The notes below the pieces were generated by a model, which searched no databases, was not told the DNA's origin, and saw only the letters and a program-made list of their open reading frames with translations. Source: Cenarchaeum sp. (GTDB taxonomy: Archaea > Thermoproteota > Nitrososphaeria > Nitrososphaerales > Nitrosopumilaceae). From it: a stretch of DNA of 31,518 bases. The position numbers and the translations under genes are program-made. Positions 13,731 through 21,452 of the stretch are shown here, in pieces. Within the stretch, counting starts at the first letter, position 1. Every line of letters starts with the position of its first letter. Where the stretch lies: the NCBI GenBank assembly GCA_020027365.1, contig JAHRAJ010000081.1:1-31518 (forward strand), given 5' to 3'.

Positions 13731-14516
13731 ATGTCATACGACGATCTCAGCAGGAAGCTAGAGTCCAAGATCAGCAACAAGCTGCTGACCAAGATCCGGC
13801 GCGGCGCGCCCGATGACGGGTTTAAGAAAAACAAGGTGGTCAACGAGGTGCTGGACAAGCCGACCGTGATGACGCTGTTCAACATGATACGGTCCCACAC
13901 AATATCCGGCGTAAACGGGGCGGTCAAGGCCGGCAAGGAGTCCGTCGTGTTCTGGGGCGTGGACGACGACGGTGCCGACGTGGCACTCAAGATCTACCTG
14001 GTGTCCACCTCTAACTTTAAGAACCGCGCGCCGTACATCGAGGGCGACCCCAGGTTTTCGCGCATCCGGCGCGGAACCCGCAACATTGTCCAGCAATGGG
14101 CAAAAAAGGAGTTTCGCAACCTGACACAGTGCTTTGAGGGGGGGGTGCCGGTCCCGCGGCCCGTGACCGTGTCCAACAACGTGCTTGTCACCGAGTTTGT
14201 GGGGCGGCGGGGCGTCCCGGCCGCCTCGCTGGTCGAGTCCGCCGTGGTGGACGACAGCGATTACGCGCAGGCGGTGGATCTGATTGCAAGGATGTACAGG
14301 GATGCCCGCCTCGTCCACGGGGACTTTTCTGAATACAACGTGTTCAAGACCTCGTCTGGACTGGTGCTGTTTGACCTCGGATCGGCAGTCGATCTGGCCC
14401 ACCCGCGCTCCGAGGAGTTTCTCAAGAGGGACATACACAACATGACCAGGTTTTTCGTGCGGCGGGGCCTGACCGTGGACAACCCGGCCGACGTGTATGG
14501 TTTGGTGGTATCATGA
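13731..14516 (+). CDS. rio1: RIO1-type atypical serine/threonine kinase
   Basis: A 261-residue RIO kinase involved in late small-subunit ribosome maturation. P-loop AVKAGKESVV at residues 64-73, Lys87 in VALKIYLVSTSNFKNR with the flexible RIO1 loop, YIEGDPRFS, AKKEFRNL (Glu127), catalytic LVHGDFSEYN (His196-Gly-Asp198, Asn203) and the metal Asp215 in LFDLGSAVDLAHP. The YIEGDPRF segment and STS loop favour RIO1 over RIO2. It follows the DUF424 gene by 4 bp, and its TGA overlaps the KH-protein ATG (ATGA). In archaea RIO1 and the KH protein are a conserved pair, and both act on 40S/30S assembly in eukaryotes and archaea. Confidence 0.95.
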   Translation: MSYDDLSRKLESKISNKLLTKIRRGAPDDGFKKNKVVNEVLDKPTVMTLFNMIRSHTISGVNGAVKAGKESVVFWGVDDDGADVALKIYLVSTSNFKNRAPYIEGDPRFSRIRRGTRNIVQQWAKKEFRNLTQCFEGGVPVPRPVTVSNNVLVTEFVGRRGVPAASLVESAVVDDSDYAQAVDLIARMYRDARLVHGDFSEYNVFKTSSGLVLFDLGSAVDLAHPRSEEFLKRDIHNMTRFFVRRGLTVDNPADVYGLVVS

Positions 14517-15094
14517 TCTTTGAAAAGATGGTGCGGATTCCGGCCGACAGGGTGGGGGTGCTGATCGGCCGGTCGGGGGCCACAAAGTCGTCCATAGAGT
14601 CTGCATGCGGCGTACGCCTGGGCATAGACGGCGAGTCCGGCGAGGTGCTTGTAGAGGCCGCCTCCTCTGCCCCCCAAGACATCGAGAGGATTCGGCCCTT
14701 CAAGGCTGTGGAGATTGTGACCGCCATCGGAAGGGGCTTTTCGCCGCGGCATGCCATGCTCCTCCTCCGGGAGGAGAACGCGCTCCACGTCCTGGACCTG
14801 CGCGAGTTTGGCGGCAAGTCCAGGGGGCAGATTGAAAGGATAAAAGGGAGACTTATTGGCGAGGGTGGTAGGGCAAGAAGAAACATGGAAAACCTAAGCT
14901 CCACCAGCATATCCGTGTACGGGAGGACCGTCTCGGTGATCGGAAGCTCCAAAAACCTGCGTCTGGCCGTAGACGCAATCTCGTCGCTGTCGGCAGGCAG
15001 CATGCACGGGTCTGTGTACGGGAGGCTGGAATCTGCAAGGCGGCGCGAAAGGGTGGGGCGCATGCAGCTCTGGGAGGATCAGGATGTCTTCTAG
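14513..15094 (+). CDS. KH-domain protein, Dim2/Pno1-like ribosome assembly factor
   Basis: A 193-residue protein with two KH domains. KH1 has VGVLIGRSGATKSSIE (residues 14-29, GRSG loop). KH2 has GRLIGEGGRARRNME (GEGG loop, about 112-126) followed by ISVYGRTVSVIGSSKNL. This two-KH layout is that of archaeal Dim2/Pno1, which binds the 3' end of 16S rRNA during small-subunit maturation and pairs with RIO kinases. The start overlaps the rio1 stop by 4 bp and the end overlaps Top6B by 11 bp, so it is embedded in the operon. Confidence 0.9.
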   Translation: MIFEKMVRIPADRVGVLIGRSGATKSSIESACGVRLGIDGESGEVLVEAASSAPQDIERIRPFKAVEIVTAIGRGFSPRHAMLLLREENALHVLDLREFGGKSRGQIERIKGRLIGEGGRARRNMENLSSTSISVYGRTVSVIGSSKNLRLAVDAISSLSAGSMHGSVYGRLESARRRERVGRMQLWEDQDVF

Positions 15095-16997
15095 CGAGAA
15101 CTTTAACCAGATATCGCCCAGCGAATTTTTCTACCGGAACCGTGACCTGGCCGGATTCAGCACGCCCACGCGCTCGCTGTACACGGCCGTGCGCGAGTTT
15201 GTGGAAAACGCGCTGGATGCGTGCGACCACCACGGGATATTCCCCAACGTGAGGCTTTCCATAAAGGCCGTAGACCCCTCCAAGCAGGATCCCCGGCACT
15301 ACGTGCTGACCGTCACCGACAACGGCCCCGGCATGCCGGCCGCCAACGTGCCCCTGGCGTTTGGAACCGTCCTGTACGGATCAAAGTTCGGGCTAAAGCA
15401 GGCCAGGGGGATGTTTGGACTGGGGGCGACGATGGCAATCCTGTACGGGCAGATTACCACCAACAAGCCGGTCCGCGTGATCAGCTCCACGGACGGCCAG
15501 ACCGCCGACGAGTTTGAGATACTCTTGGACATACAAAAAAACAAGCCGGTCATACAAAAGCACGTCACCCGGGAGATCAAAAAGGGCGGGCTGTCGGTCA
15601 GCATATGCCTGGAGGGCGACTACTCCAAGGCCGGATCGAAGATCCGTGACTATGTATACCAGACGTCGCTGATCACGCCGTATGCCACCCTGTCGTTTGA
15701 CGATCCCAAGGGCCAGAAGTTTAGGTATTCCAGGATGGTAAAGACGATGCCGCCGGCACCGACGATAATCCGCCCCCACCCGTACGGGGTCGACGTCGAG
15801 ACCATCCGGCGCATGATGGCCGAGTCCAACTTTGAGATACCCGCCATGGACGACAAGATGATGTCCAAGATCCGGCGTGAGCTGGGCCTCTCGCGGGGAA
15901 GCAACAACTTTGCGGGCATAATGTCGCGCACGGCCAAGAAATGGAAGACGCTTTCGCGCAAGGTCCGGGTGGCGCTGTCAATAATGTCGTTTGCAGGAGT
16001 GGATCTGGACAGGCTTGCCAAGATCCGGATTGACGACCTGGACGTGGCCGGCAACCGCATGTCCTACTGGGACTTTGGCGAGTCGCGCTCGGTCACGGTC
16101 GATCTCGACGAGTCCAGCCCCTATTACCGCCAGCTGACCAGCACCATGCAGGGCGAGACGCTCTCGTCGTTTCTGACAAAGCGGTTTCAGCGCGTGGGCC
16201 CCACGGCGGCCGCAAAGTTTGCCGAGTTTGCGGGATTCCGGCCCGAAAAGCGCATGGGCTCGATGGACAACGAGGAGCTTGTGCGGCTCAGCGGCTCTTT
16301 GCAGCGCTACGAGGACTTTATCGCGCCCGACCCCGGGTGCCTTGCCCCGCTGGGCGAGACCCCGCTCCAAAAGGGCATGCAAAAGTTCTTCAACCCGGAC
16401 TTTATGGCCGTGGTCCAGCGGCCCGCGTCCGCCTATTCGGGGTTTCCGTTCGTGGTGGAGATGGGTATCGCATACGGCGGTGACATACAAAACCGGGGGA
16501 TAAAGACGTACAGGTTTGCAAACCGGATACCGCTGCTATATGACGAGGGCAGCGACGTGGTGCTAAAGGTGGTAAACGACACCGACTGGGCCCGGTACAA
16601 GATCAAGGGCGACCCGCCCCTGGTGATAGTCAGCCACATCTGCTCCACGCGCATACCCTACAAGACCGCCGGCAAGGAAAACGTGGCGGACCGCAAGGAG
16701 ATTGAGCGCGAGCTAAAGCTCGGGCTGCAATACTTGTCGCGCAAGCTTTCCGCATACATGTCCAAAAAGGGGCAGGCCGAGGCCGCCAAAAAGAGGGCAA
16801 ACCTGTACTCCAAGTATGTGCCGCTCATAGCGCAGTTTTGCACCGAGCTTGCGGGCAAAAAGAGCGAGCCCGACACCAGCAAGATTCTGTCCGCCAACGC
16901 CGATGGCGGTGGCGGCGACGAGGAAGCCGCTGCCGCCGGGGCCCCAAAAGAAGAAAAGGGGGGCGACAAGGGGGAGGAAAAAGAGGGCGTTGGCTAG
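15084..16997 (+). CDS. top6B: DNA topoisomerase VI subunit B
   Basis: A 637-residue GHKL ATPase, the ATP-gating subunit of type IIB topoisomerase. ATP-site motifs: REFVENALDACD (residues 37-48, Glu41/Asn42), VTDNGPGMP (77-85) and ARGMFGLGATM (107-117). The helix-2-turn-helix and transducer domains follow (ITPYATLSFDDPKG; FQRVGPTAAAKFAEFAGFRP). The archaeal subunit is usually about 530-600 aa. The extra length is a C-terminal Gly/Ala/Glu/Lys tail after about residue 600, ending DKGEEKEGVG. It works with Top6A immediately downstream to relax and decatenate DNA. The overlap with the KH gene suggests shared translation. Confidence 0.96.
   Translation: MSSSENFNQISPSEFFYRNRDLAGFSTPTRSLYTAVREFVENALDACDHHGIFPNVRLSIKAVDPSKQDPRHYVLTVTDNGPGMPAANVPLAFGTVLYGSKFGLKQARGMFGLGATMAILYGQITTNKPVRVISSTDGQTADEFEILLDIQKNKPVIQKHVTREIKKGGLSVSICLEGDYSKAGSKIRDYVYQTSLITPYATLSFDDPKGQKFRYSRMVKTMPPAPTIIRPHPYGVDVETIRRMMAESNFEIPAMDDKMMSKIRRELGLSRGSNNFAGIMSRTAKKWKTLSRKVRVALSIMSFAGVDLDRLAKIRIDDLDVAGNRMSYWDFGESRSVTVDLDESSPYYRQLTSTMQGETLSSFLTKRFQRVGPTAAAKFAEFAGFRPEKRMGSMDNEELVRLSGSLQRYEDFIAPDPGCLAPLGETPLQKGMQKFFNPDFMAVVQRPASAYSGFPFVVEMGIAYGGDIQNRGIKTYRFANRIPLLYDEGSDVVLKVVNDTDWARYKIKGDPPLVIVSHICSTRIPYKTAGKENVADRKEIERELKLGLQYLSRKLSAYMSKKGQAEAAKKRANLYSKYVPLIAQFCTELAGKKSEPDTSKILSANADGGGGDEEAAAAGAPKEEKGGDKGEEKEGVG
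16970..16977 (+). promoter_or_regulatory. Shine-Dalgarno-like element deciding the Top6A start
   Basis: gggggagg, inside the Top6B tail, lies about 12 nt upstream of the TTG at 16990. The alternative ATG at 16903 has no such element and would begin in the tail's low-complexity DNA. Confidence 0.4.
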
Positions 16998-18135
16998 GAA
17001 AAAGGGGCAGGGCGCCAAGGCGGCCGACGCCCAGAAACAAAAAAAGACCAAGCGTACGGCATCTGCCCAGGAAAAGCACGAGACGCTGCTGGGCCTGCTT
17101 GAGCGGCATGGCGCCAAGATTTACGATGACATCGACGGCGGCCAATTCCCCAAGTTTTCCATCCCGAGCCGGTCAGTCAGCAACATCGTATACGACGACA
17201 AGATACGCCAGTACATACTGGGCACCAACGCGTCGCTGCGCAGCTCCAAAAACACGTCACAGCTGCGCTCCTTTACGCAGCTTGTATGGCTGGCGTTTTT
17301 TGCAAACAGGCTCACCCGCGAGAAAAAGTCATCCACACTCAGGGACGTCTACTATTCGTCGCAGGCGTTTGCGGTGGAGTTTGACGATCAGTCCGAGTCT
17401 GACAACATCATAGTGGACCTAGAGGCGATTCTTTCCCGGCCCCGCGAGGACTTTCACATATTCCCCGAGGAGCGAAGTTCGATATTCGGGGATCTTGACG
17501 TGGAGTACACCATCCCGGGATACGAGGGCAAGACCATGAACCTGTCCAACCACCCCGACGGTTATTCCATAGGCCCCAGCCTGACGACCGCGGAGCTGCG
17601 CGACACGGGAGCGGAGATGGTGATTGCGATAGAAAAGGGCGGCCTGTTCACCAGGTTTGTCGAGGAGCAGGTGGACAAAAAGTTCAAGGCGCTGATCATA
17701 AACACCGGGGGGCAGGCCCCGCGCTCGACGCGGACCCTTCTCAAGAGGCTTCACGACGAGATGGGGCTGCCCGTCATCATACTGACCGACGGGGACGTGT
17801 ACGGCGAGCACATTGCAATGGTGATAAAGTCCGGATCGGCAAACGCCGCCCATCTGCGGGAGCTTACCGTGCCTGACGCCAAGTGGGTCGGCGTGTGGGC
17901 CACCGACATTGAAAAGTTCAAACTGCCCACAATCCCCATGACCGAGTCGGACATAAAGCGCTGCTACGACCTCAAAAAGGATCCCAGGTACAAAAAGGGG
18001 CTGTGGAAGACCGAGCTGGAGGCGTTTATCAGGATAAAGCGCAAGGCCGAGCTGGAGGCATTCTCCAAGTACGGGCTTACAAACATCACCGACAAGTACC
18101 TCCCGCACAAGCTAGAGGTGGCAAAGACGCTATGA
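16990..18135 (+). CDS. top6A: DNA topoisomerase VI subunit A (Spo11 homologue)
   Basis: A 381-residue catalytic subunit that makes the transient double-strand break. It has a basic Lys-rich N-terminus (1-22), then the winged-helix domain with LRDVYYSSQAF (catalytic Tyr122) and the Toprim domain: MVIAIEKGGLF (Glu215), LIINTGGQAPRSTR and VIILTDGDVYGEHI (Asp267, Asp269). Length fits the family (about 360-390 aa). The TTG at 16990 overlaps the Top6B stop by 8 bp and is preferred to the ATG at 16903, which would add 29 low-complexity residues. The 3' end overlaps the convergent Hsp20 gene by 6 bp. Confidence 0.94.
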   Translation: MARKKGQGAKAADAQKQKKTKRTASAQEKHETLLGLLERHGAKIYDDIDGGQFPKFSIPSRSVSNIVYDDKIRQYILGTNASLRSSKNTSQLRSFTQLVWLAFFANRLTREKKSSTLRDVYYSSQAFAVEFDDQSESDNIIVDLEAILSRPREDFHIFPEERSSIFGDLDVEYTIPGYEGKTMNLSNHPDGYSIGPSLTTAELRDTGAEMVIAIEKGGLFTRFVEEQVDKKFKALIINTGGQAPRSTRTLLKRLHDEMGLPVIILTDGDVYGEHIAMVIKSGSANAAHLRELTVPDAKWVGVWATDIEKFKLPTIPMTESDIKRCYDLKKDPRYKKGLWKTELEAFIRIKRKAELEAFSKYGLTNITDKYLPHKLEVAKTL

Positions 18136-18591
18136 TCTCTTGATCCGCAACGTCAACACGCCGTTTTTGAACTTGAATTCAAATATCTCCATGTTGGCGG
18201 ATCCCTCGATGGGGACCTCGCGCGCAAACCCGCCGCCGCCCCTGATGTACAGCGTCCCGTCTATCAGCCTGACCATGATTTTATCCTCGGGGCCTGGCAC
18301 CTCGGCTACAAACACAAACTCCCCCCCGTCCTTGATCAGGTCGTACACCCAGTTTTTGCTCTCCTGCTCCCTCATCGAGTACCGCGGCCTCTGCTCCCCG
18401 GCCATCCTGATGATGACGCGCGCCCAGTAGATCATCGTCGCCGCCGCCCCGCCGATCAGGACAAAGCTGACAAACCCGCCCCCGGCACGCTGCGTCACAA
18501 TGTACACCACGCCCAGCAGCAGGATTATCATTATCGGCACGACAAAGTTGAGCGACTGCTGGTTGGAGTATGTACCCTTGTAACTTGACAC
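18130..18591 (-). CDS. Membrane-anchored Hsp20/alpha-crystallin-like protein
   Basis: A 153-residue protein. The C-terminal half (WVYDLIKDGGEFVFVAEVPGPEDKIMVRLIDGTLYIRG, then EIFEFKFKNGVLTLRIKRS) has the alpha-crystallin strand order: an AEVPG strand, a G.L.I.G strand and the final KNGVLTLRI motif. The N-terminal half has two hydrophobic helices, about residues 15-33 and 40-57, joined by a Gly-rich turn. Ordinary small heat-shock proteins are soluble, so this should be a membrane-tethered version. GTG 18591 is 26 nt from a strong TATA-like element. It is convergent with Top6A. Confidence 0.8.
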   Translation of the reverse strand: MSSYKGTYSNQQSLNFVVPIMIILLLGVVYIVTQRAGGGFVSFVLIGGAAATMIYWARVIIRMAGEQRPRYSMREQESKNWVYDLIKDGGEFVFVAEVPGPEDKIMVRLIDGTLYIRGGGGFAREVPIEGSANMEIFEFKFKNGVLTLRIKRS

Positions 18592-18610
18592 TGGCCGACA
18601 CCCGCCCCCG

Positions 18611-18620
18611 CCAAATATAA
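18611..18620 (-). promoter_or_regulatory. TATA box of the Hsp20-like gene
   Basis: On the minus strand TTATATTTGG, within CTTTATATTTGG, is centred about 26 nt upstream of the GTG at 18591 and decides this start over codons further upstream. Confidence 0.6.
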
Positions 18621-18634
18621 AGCATCTTTGGTTT

Positions 18635-18645
18635 GTTTTTATTAC
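18635..18645 (+). promoter_or_regulatory. TATA-like promoter of the small membrane-protein gene
   Basis: gttttta..tta-type patch (gtttttattac region) centred about 26 nt before the ATG at 18666. It lies back to back with the Hsp20-like promoter. Confidence 0.5.
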
Positions 18646-18665
18646 CTGCCCGCCCAGCCCCGGCA

Positions 18666-18935
18666 ATGCCTGACGAAAAGGACGCCAAACGCGGGGGGCT
18701 GACCACCCGGGATTTGGCCGTGCGCGGCACGGTCATGGCCGTGATCATCACCGTCCCCTCGCTGGCCGTGTTCTTTGCCACATGGGTCGTGCTTGACGAT
18801 CTCATACCCGCCGCCGTTGCCGGCGGCATCGCGCACTTTGTGGCCCTGGGGTTTTCGCTGAGGATATCCAAAAGACTGCTGACAAAGGATGGGGGTGCGT
18901 CCAGACCCCCGTCTGGCTCGGACGCCGGGCGGTAG
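18666..18935 (+). CDS. Small two-helix membrane protein
   Basis: An 89-residue protein. A charged N-terminus (MPDEKDAKRGG) is followed by two hydrophobic segments at about residues 22-42 and 46-64, then a basic amphipathic turn (LRISKRLLTKD) and a hydrophilic tail. No catalytic residues or Cys. I recognise no family; it is probably an inner-membrane accessory protein. The next gene begins 26 bp after its stop on the same strand and may be cotranscribed. Confidence 0.7.
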   Translation: MPDEKDAKRGGLTTRDLAVRGTVMAVIITVPSLAVFFATWVVLDDLIPAAVAGGIAHFVALGFSLRISKRLLTKDGGASRPPSGSDAGR

Positions 18936-18960
18936 AAGCGCTGGTGGGGCGGAGGCGGCG

Positions 18961-19335
18961 GTGACGGAACCGGATTACAAAGGCGTGGAAAAAACGCTGG
19001 TGACGGAGATCGGCCTGACCGCCTCCGAGGCCCGCGTGTTTATCACGGTTACGACCGGCGGGATGATGTCTGCCGACGGCGTGTCTGCAAGGCTTGGCAT
19101 CCGGGCCGACGACGCGCTGTCTGCGTGCAGGCGCCTGGTGGCCCTGGGCGGGTTTATCGACATGTCTGACGGCCCGGACAGTCCACGGTTTGAGGCGATG
19201 CACCCGCGGTTTACCGCCGTCAACATGTACCGCCGCATGTGTGAGCGAAACAACACCGAGTTTGGCCGCAACAAGGCAGTCGATGCAGTCGGAGCCGTGC
19301 TGGAGGATGTATACGATGATGCAAGGACTAGATAG
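18961..19335 (+). CDS. Helix-turn-helix protein (TrmB-like N-terminal domain)
   Basis: A 124-residue protein. Residues about 12-75 (LVTEIGLTASEARVFITVTTGGMMSADGVSARLGIRADDALSACRRLVALGGFIDM) resemble the TrmB-type winged helix, where GLTxxEARVYxxLL is the signature and the recognition helix lies near 46-60. The remainder is a short helical tail (VNMYRRMCERNNTEFGRNKAVDAVGAVLEDVYDD) rather than a sugar-binding domain. It probably binds DNA, targets unknown. GTG at 18961 is preceded by GGAGG about 7 nt upstream, suggesting a leadered, operon-internal start. Confidence 0.72.
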   Translation: MTEPDYKGVEKTLVTEIGLTASEARVFITVTTGGMMSADGVSARLGIRADDALSACRRLVALGGFIDMSDGPDSPRFEAMHPRFTAVNMYRRMCERNNTEFGRNKAVDAVGAVLEDVYDDARTR

Positions 19336-19343
19336 AATAAATA
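19331..19343 (+). promoter_or_regulatory. TATA-like promoter before the CxxC protein gene
   Basis: gatagaataaata overlaps the upstream stop codon and is centred about 24 nt before the ATG at 19360. Confidence 0.45.
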
Positions 19344-19359
19344 GAACCGGCCCACAACC

Positions 19360-19806
19360 ATGGTGTTGATTGCGACCGATCCACAAACGTGCAGCCACCA
19401 GCCGGTATACTTTGGGGTGATCAACATAAACATGGACGAAAAGACGGTGGGCTCGGTCGACGTGTGGCGCTGCGCGGCGTGCAAGCAAAGGTTTTGCGAG
19501 GAAAAGCAGCTTGGGGTGGAGGCGATTGCAGACACGGTCGGCATGCCCAAGATCGGCCCTGACGAAAGGTGGGCCGTCCTGGTCTGCAACCTCCAAAAGG
19601 GCAGGGACAAGTGGCGCCTGACCAAGCTTCCGCAAAACGGGCAAATCCGCCACGAGTGCCTCGGCGAGCAGGTAATCACCATCGACACCTCGGATTATTC
19701 GGTACGCGACGGCGGTGCCGACGCGGGCGACGACGGCGGCGGCAAGGGCCGCCGGCACTGGAGCTTTCTGGTGGACGATCACGTCAACACCGCGGTGGAG
19801 ATTTGA
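19360..19806 (+). CDS. Cys-containing protein of unknown function
   Basis: A 148-residue protein with a possible zinc site built from CSH at residues 11-13 and CAACKQRFC at 38-46. It continues with LVCNLQKGRDKWRLTKLP and a Gly/Asp-rich linker (about 124-135), ending HWSFLVDDHVNTAVEI. I recognise no family. The alternating strands suggest a small beta-rich domain. Its TGA overlaps the next ATG by one base (TGATG), so the two proteins are probably made together. Confidence 0.7.
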   Translation: MVLIATDPQTCSHQPVYFGVININMDEKTVGSVDVWRCAACKQRFCEEKQLGVEAIADTVGMPKIGPDERWAVLVCNLQKGRDKWRLTKLPQNGQIRHECLGEQVITIDTSDYSVRDGGADAGDDGGGKGRRHWSFLVDDHVNTAVEI

Positions 19807-20105
19807 TGGCGCCCGGCGGAATCCGCGTACACGTAAACGACGTGCACGGGAGCCAGATGGCGGCCAAGATTACGGGCCGGTTCACCCTTGATGACGGGCA
19901 CGAATTCCGATTCACGGCAATCGCGTTTGGGCGCATCGGCGGCCAGAACGTGGGCGCCCGCCTTTCACGGGCCACCGAGGAGGATCTCAAAAGGCTGGGT
20001 CACGATCCCGACAAGGTGGTCATGGACATACAGGCCGCGCTCCTGCAGGGGGACATGACCGTGCCCGAGGGACTCAAACGCGAGTCGTTTGTAGACGACG
20101 GCTAA
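19806..20105 (+). CDS. Hypothetical protein coupled to the CxxC protein
   Basis: A 99-residue soluble protein ([41 protein letters not shown] near the start, then a helical segment [26 protein letters not shown]). No Cys and no membrane segment. I recognise no family. Start is fixed by the TGATG overlap with the preceding gene; the end overlaps the convergent MTA phosphorylase by 4 bp. The pairing suggests a partner of the CxxC protein. Confidence 0.7.
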   Translation: MAPGGIRVHVNDVHGSQMAAKITGRFTLDDGHEFRFTAIAFGRIGGQNVGARLSRATEEDLKRLGHDPDKVVMDIQAALLQGDMTVPEGLKRESFVDDG

Positions 20106-20896
20106 AACTCGGCGTCGGCAAGCGCCTTTTCGCACGTGCAGCCGCCGCCCCTCTCCGGAATGGCGGGTATGAGCACCGTCAGCAGCTCCTTGATCCTACT
20201 TACGTTGGCCGAGAGCGTCTCCATAACCTCCTTTGCGGTCACCGGCTTTTGGGCCCACACGTCATAGTCGGTCACGGACGACACGGACACGTAGCACATC
20301 TGGGCCTCCCTGGCAAGCTGGCACTCGGGAACCATGGTCATTCCGACTATGTCGGCACCCATGGCCCTGTACATCTTGGACTCGGCCCTGGTCGAAAACC
20401 TCGGACCCTCTATGCACACATACGTGCAGTCCTTGTGCATCGTCGTGTCCAGGCCCGCGCATGCGTCCTGCACACACCCCTGCATCTCGGGGCAAAACGG
20501 GTCTGCCACCGAGATGTGGATCACCCGTCCTGCCTCTGAAAACGAATACTCCCTGGATCTCGTAAGGTCGATAAACTGGTCGGGCAGCACGATGTGCGAC
20601 GGGGCAATCTCCTCTCTGAGGCTGCCCACCGCCGACGGCGCGACTATCCTGCTTATTCCAAGCTCCTTGAACGCCCAGATGTTGGCCCTGTAGTTTATCA
20701 TGTGCGGAGGTATGCTGTGCTTCCTGCCGTGCCTTGGCAGAAACGCGACCTTTTTGCCCCCAAACTCGCCGATCGTGATCGCGTCCGACGGCCTGCCGTA
20801 CGGCGTATCAACGTCCACCTCTGTGCTGTTCTCAAGCAACCCCGAGTCGTAAATTCCGGTGCCCCCGAATATCCCAATCTCGGCGGCGTGTTTCAT
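20102..20896 (-). CDS. mtnP: S-methyl-5'-thioadenosine phosphorylase
   Basis: A 264-residue PNP/MTAP-family phosphorylase that splits methylthioadenosine (from polyamine and SAM metabolism) into adenine and methylthioribose-1-phosphate. Signatures: [13 protein letters not shown] at the N-terminus, [27 protein letters not shown] (phosphate and subunit residues), [27 protein letters not shown] and TDYDVW (base-recognition Asp). TDYD, rather than the Asn found in guanosine-type enzymes, favours adenine nucleosides. It starts at ATG 20896, overlapping the APRT stop by one base. The adenine released is the substrate of that APRT. Confidence 0.93.
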   Translation of the reverse strand: MKHAAEIGIFGGTGIYDSGLLENSTEVDVDTPYGRPSDAITIGEFGGKKVAFLPRHGRKHSIPPHMINYRANIWAFKELGISRIVAPSAVGSLREEIAPSHIVLPDQFIDLTRSREYSFSEAGRVIHISVADPFCPEMQGCVQDACAGLDTTMHKDCTYVCIEGPRFSTRAESKMYRAMGADIVGMTMVPECQLAREAQMCYVSVSSVTDYDVWAQKPVTAKEVMETLSANVSRIKELLTVLIPAIPERGGGCTCEKALADAEF

Positions 20897-21414
20897 CAGT
20901 ACCTCACCAGCGACTTTATGTTGGCGCCGTCCGTCCCCAGCCGCGCGGCGCCGCCAAGCTCGGTCAGCTCTATGATGAATGCAAAGCCTGCCACCCTGCC
21001 CCCGACCGTTTTTACAAGCTCCGCCGCCGCCGCCGCCGTCCCGCCCGTGGCCAGCAGGTCGTCACATATCAGCACGCGCTCCCCCGCCGACAGGGATCCC
21101 TCCTGGATCTCGACGGTGTCACTACCGTACTCGATCGAGTATGACACCCCCACGGTCTTGCCCGGCAGCTTGCCGGCCTTGCGGATCATCACCATCCCGA
21201 CGCCATACCGTGCCGCCAGAATGCTTGCGACTGCAAACCCCCTTGATTCTATGCCTGCAAGCACGTCAAAGTCCTTTGTACAAAAGTGCCCCTCGAACTC
21301 GTCGGCCACCTGCGATACCGCCTCCGGGCTCCTCAAAAGCGGGCTGAAGTCCCTGAACAAAATCCCGGGCTTGGGAAAGTCTGGATATTCCGCTATGTAC
21401 TCCCTGATGTCCAC
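20896..21414 (-). CDS. apt: Adenine phosphoribosyltransferase
   Basis: A 172-residue type I phosphoribosyltransferase making AMP from adenine and PRPP. Family landmarks: [21 protein letters not shown] near the N-terminus, [30 protein letters not shown] and the PRPP loop [16 protein letters not shown]. Length matches APRT (170-180 aa). GTG 21414 is chosen because it places the canonical N-terminus at leaderless distance from the A/T patch at 21433-21442. The frame continues upstream into the secreted-protein gene. It is the first gene of an adenine salvage operon with mtnP. Confidence 0.94.
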   Translation of the reverse strand: MDIREYIAEYPDFPKPGILFRDFSPLLRSPEAVSQVADEFEGHFCTKDFDVLAGIESRGFAVASILAARYGVGMVMIRKAGKLPGKTVGVSYSIEYGSDTVEIQEGSLSAGERVLICDDLLATGGTAAAAAELVKTVGGRVAGFAFIIELTELGGAARLGTDGANIKSLVRY

Positions 21415-21432
21415 GCGTATCCTGTGCCCGGG

Positions 21433-21442
21433 AATAATAAAA
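21433..21442 (-). promoter_or_regulatory. TATA-like promoter of apt-mtnP
   Basis: On the minus strand TTTTTATTAT lies about 24-28 nt upstream of the GTG at 21414, between it and the stop of the secreted-protein gene. Confidence 0.55.
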
Positions 21443-21452
21443 ACCGTGGCGG

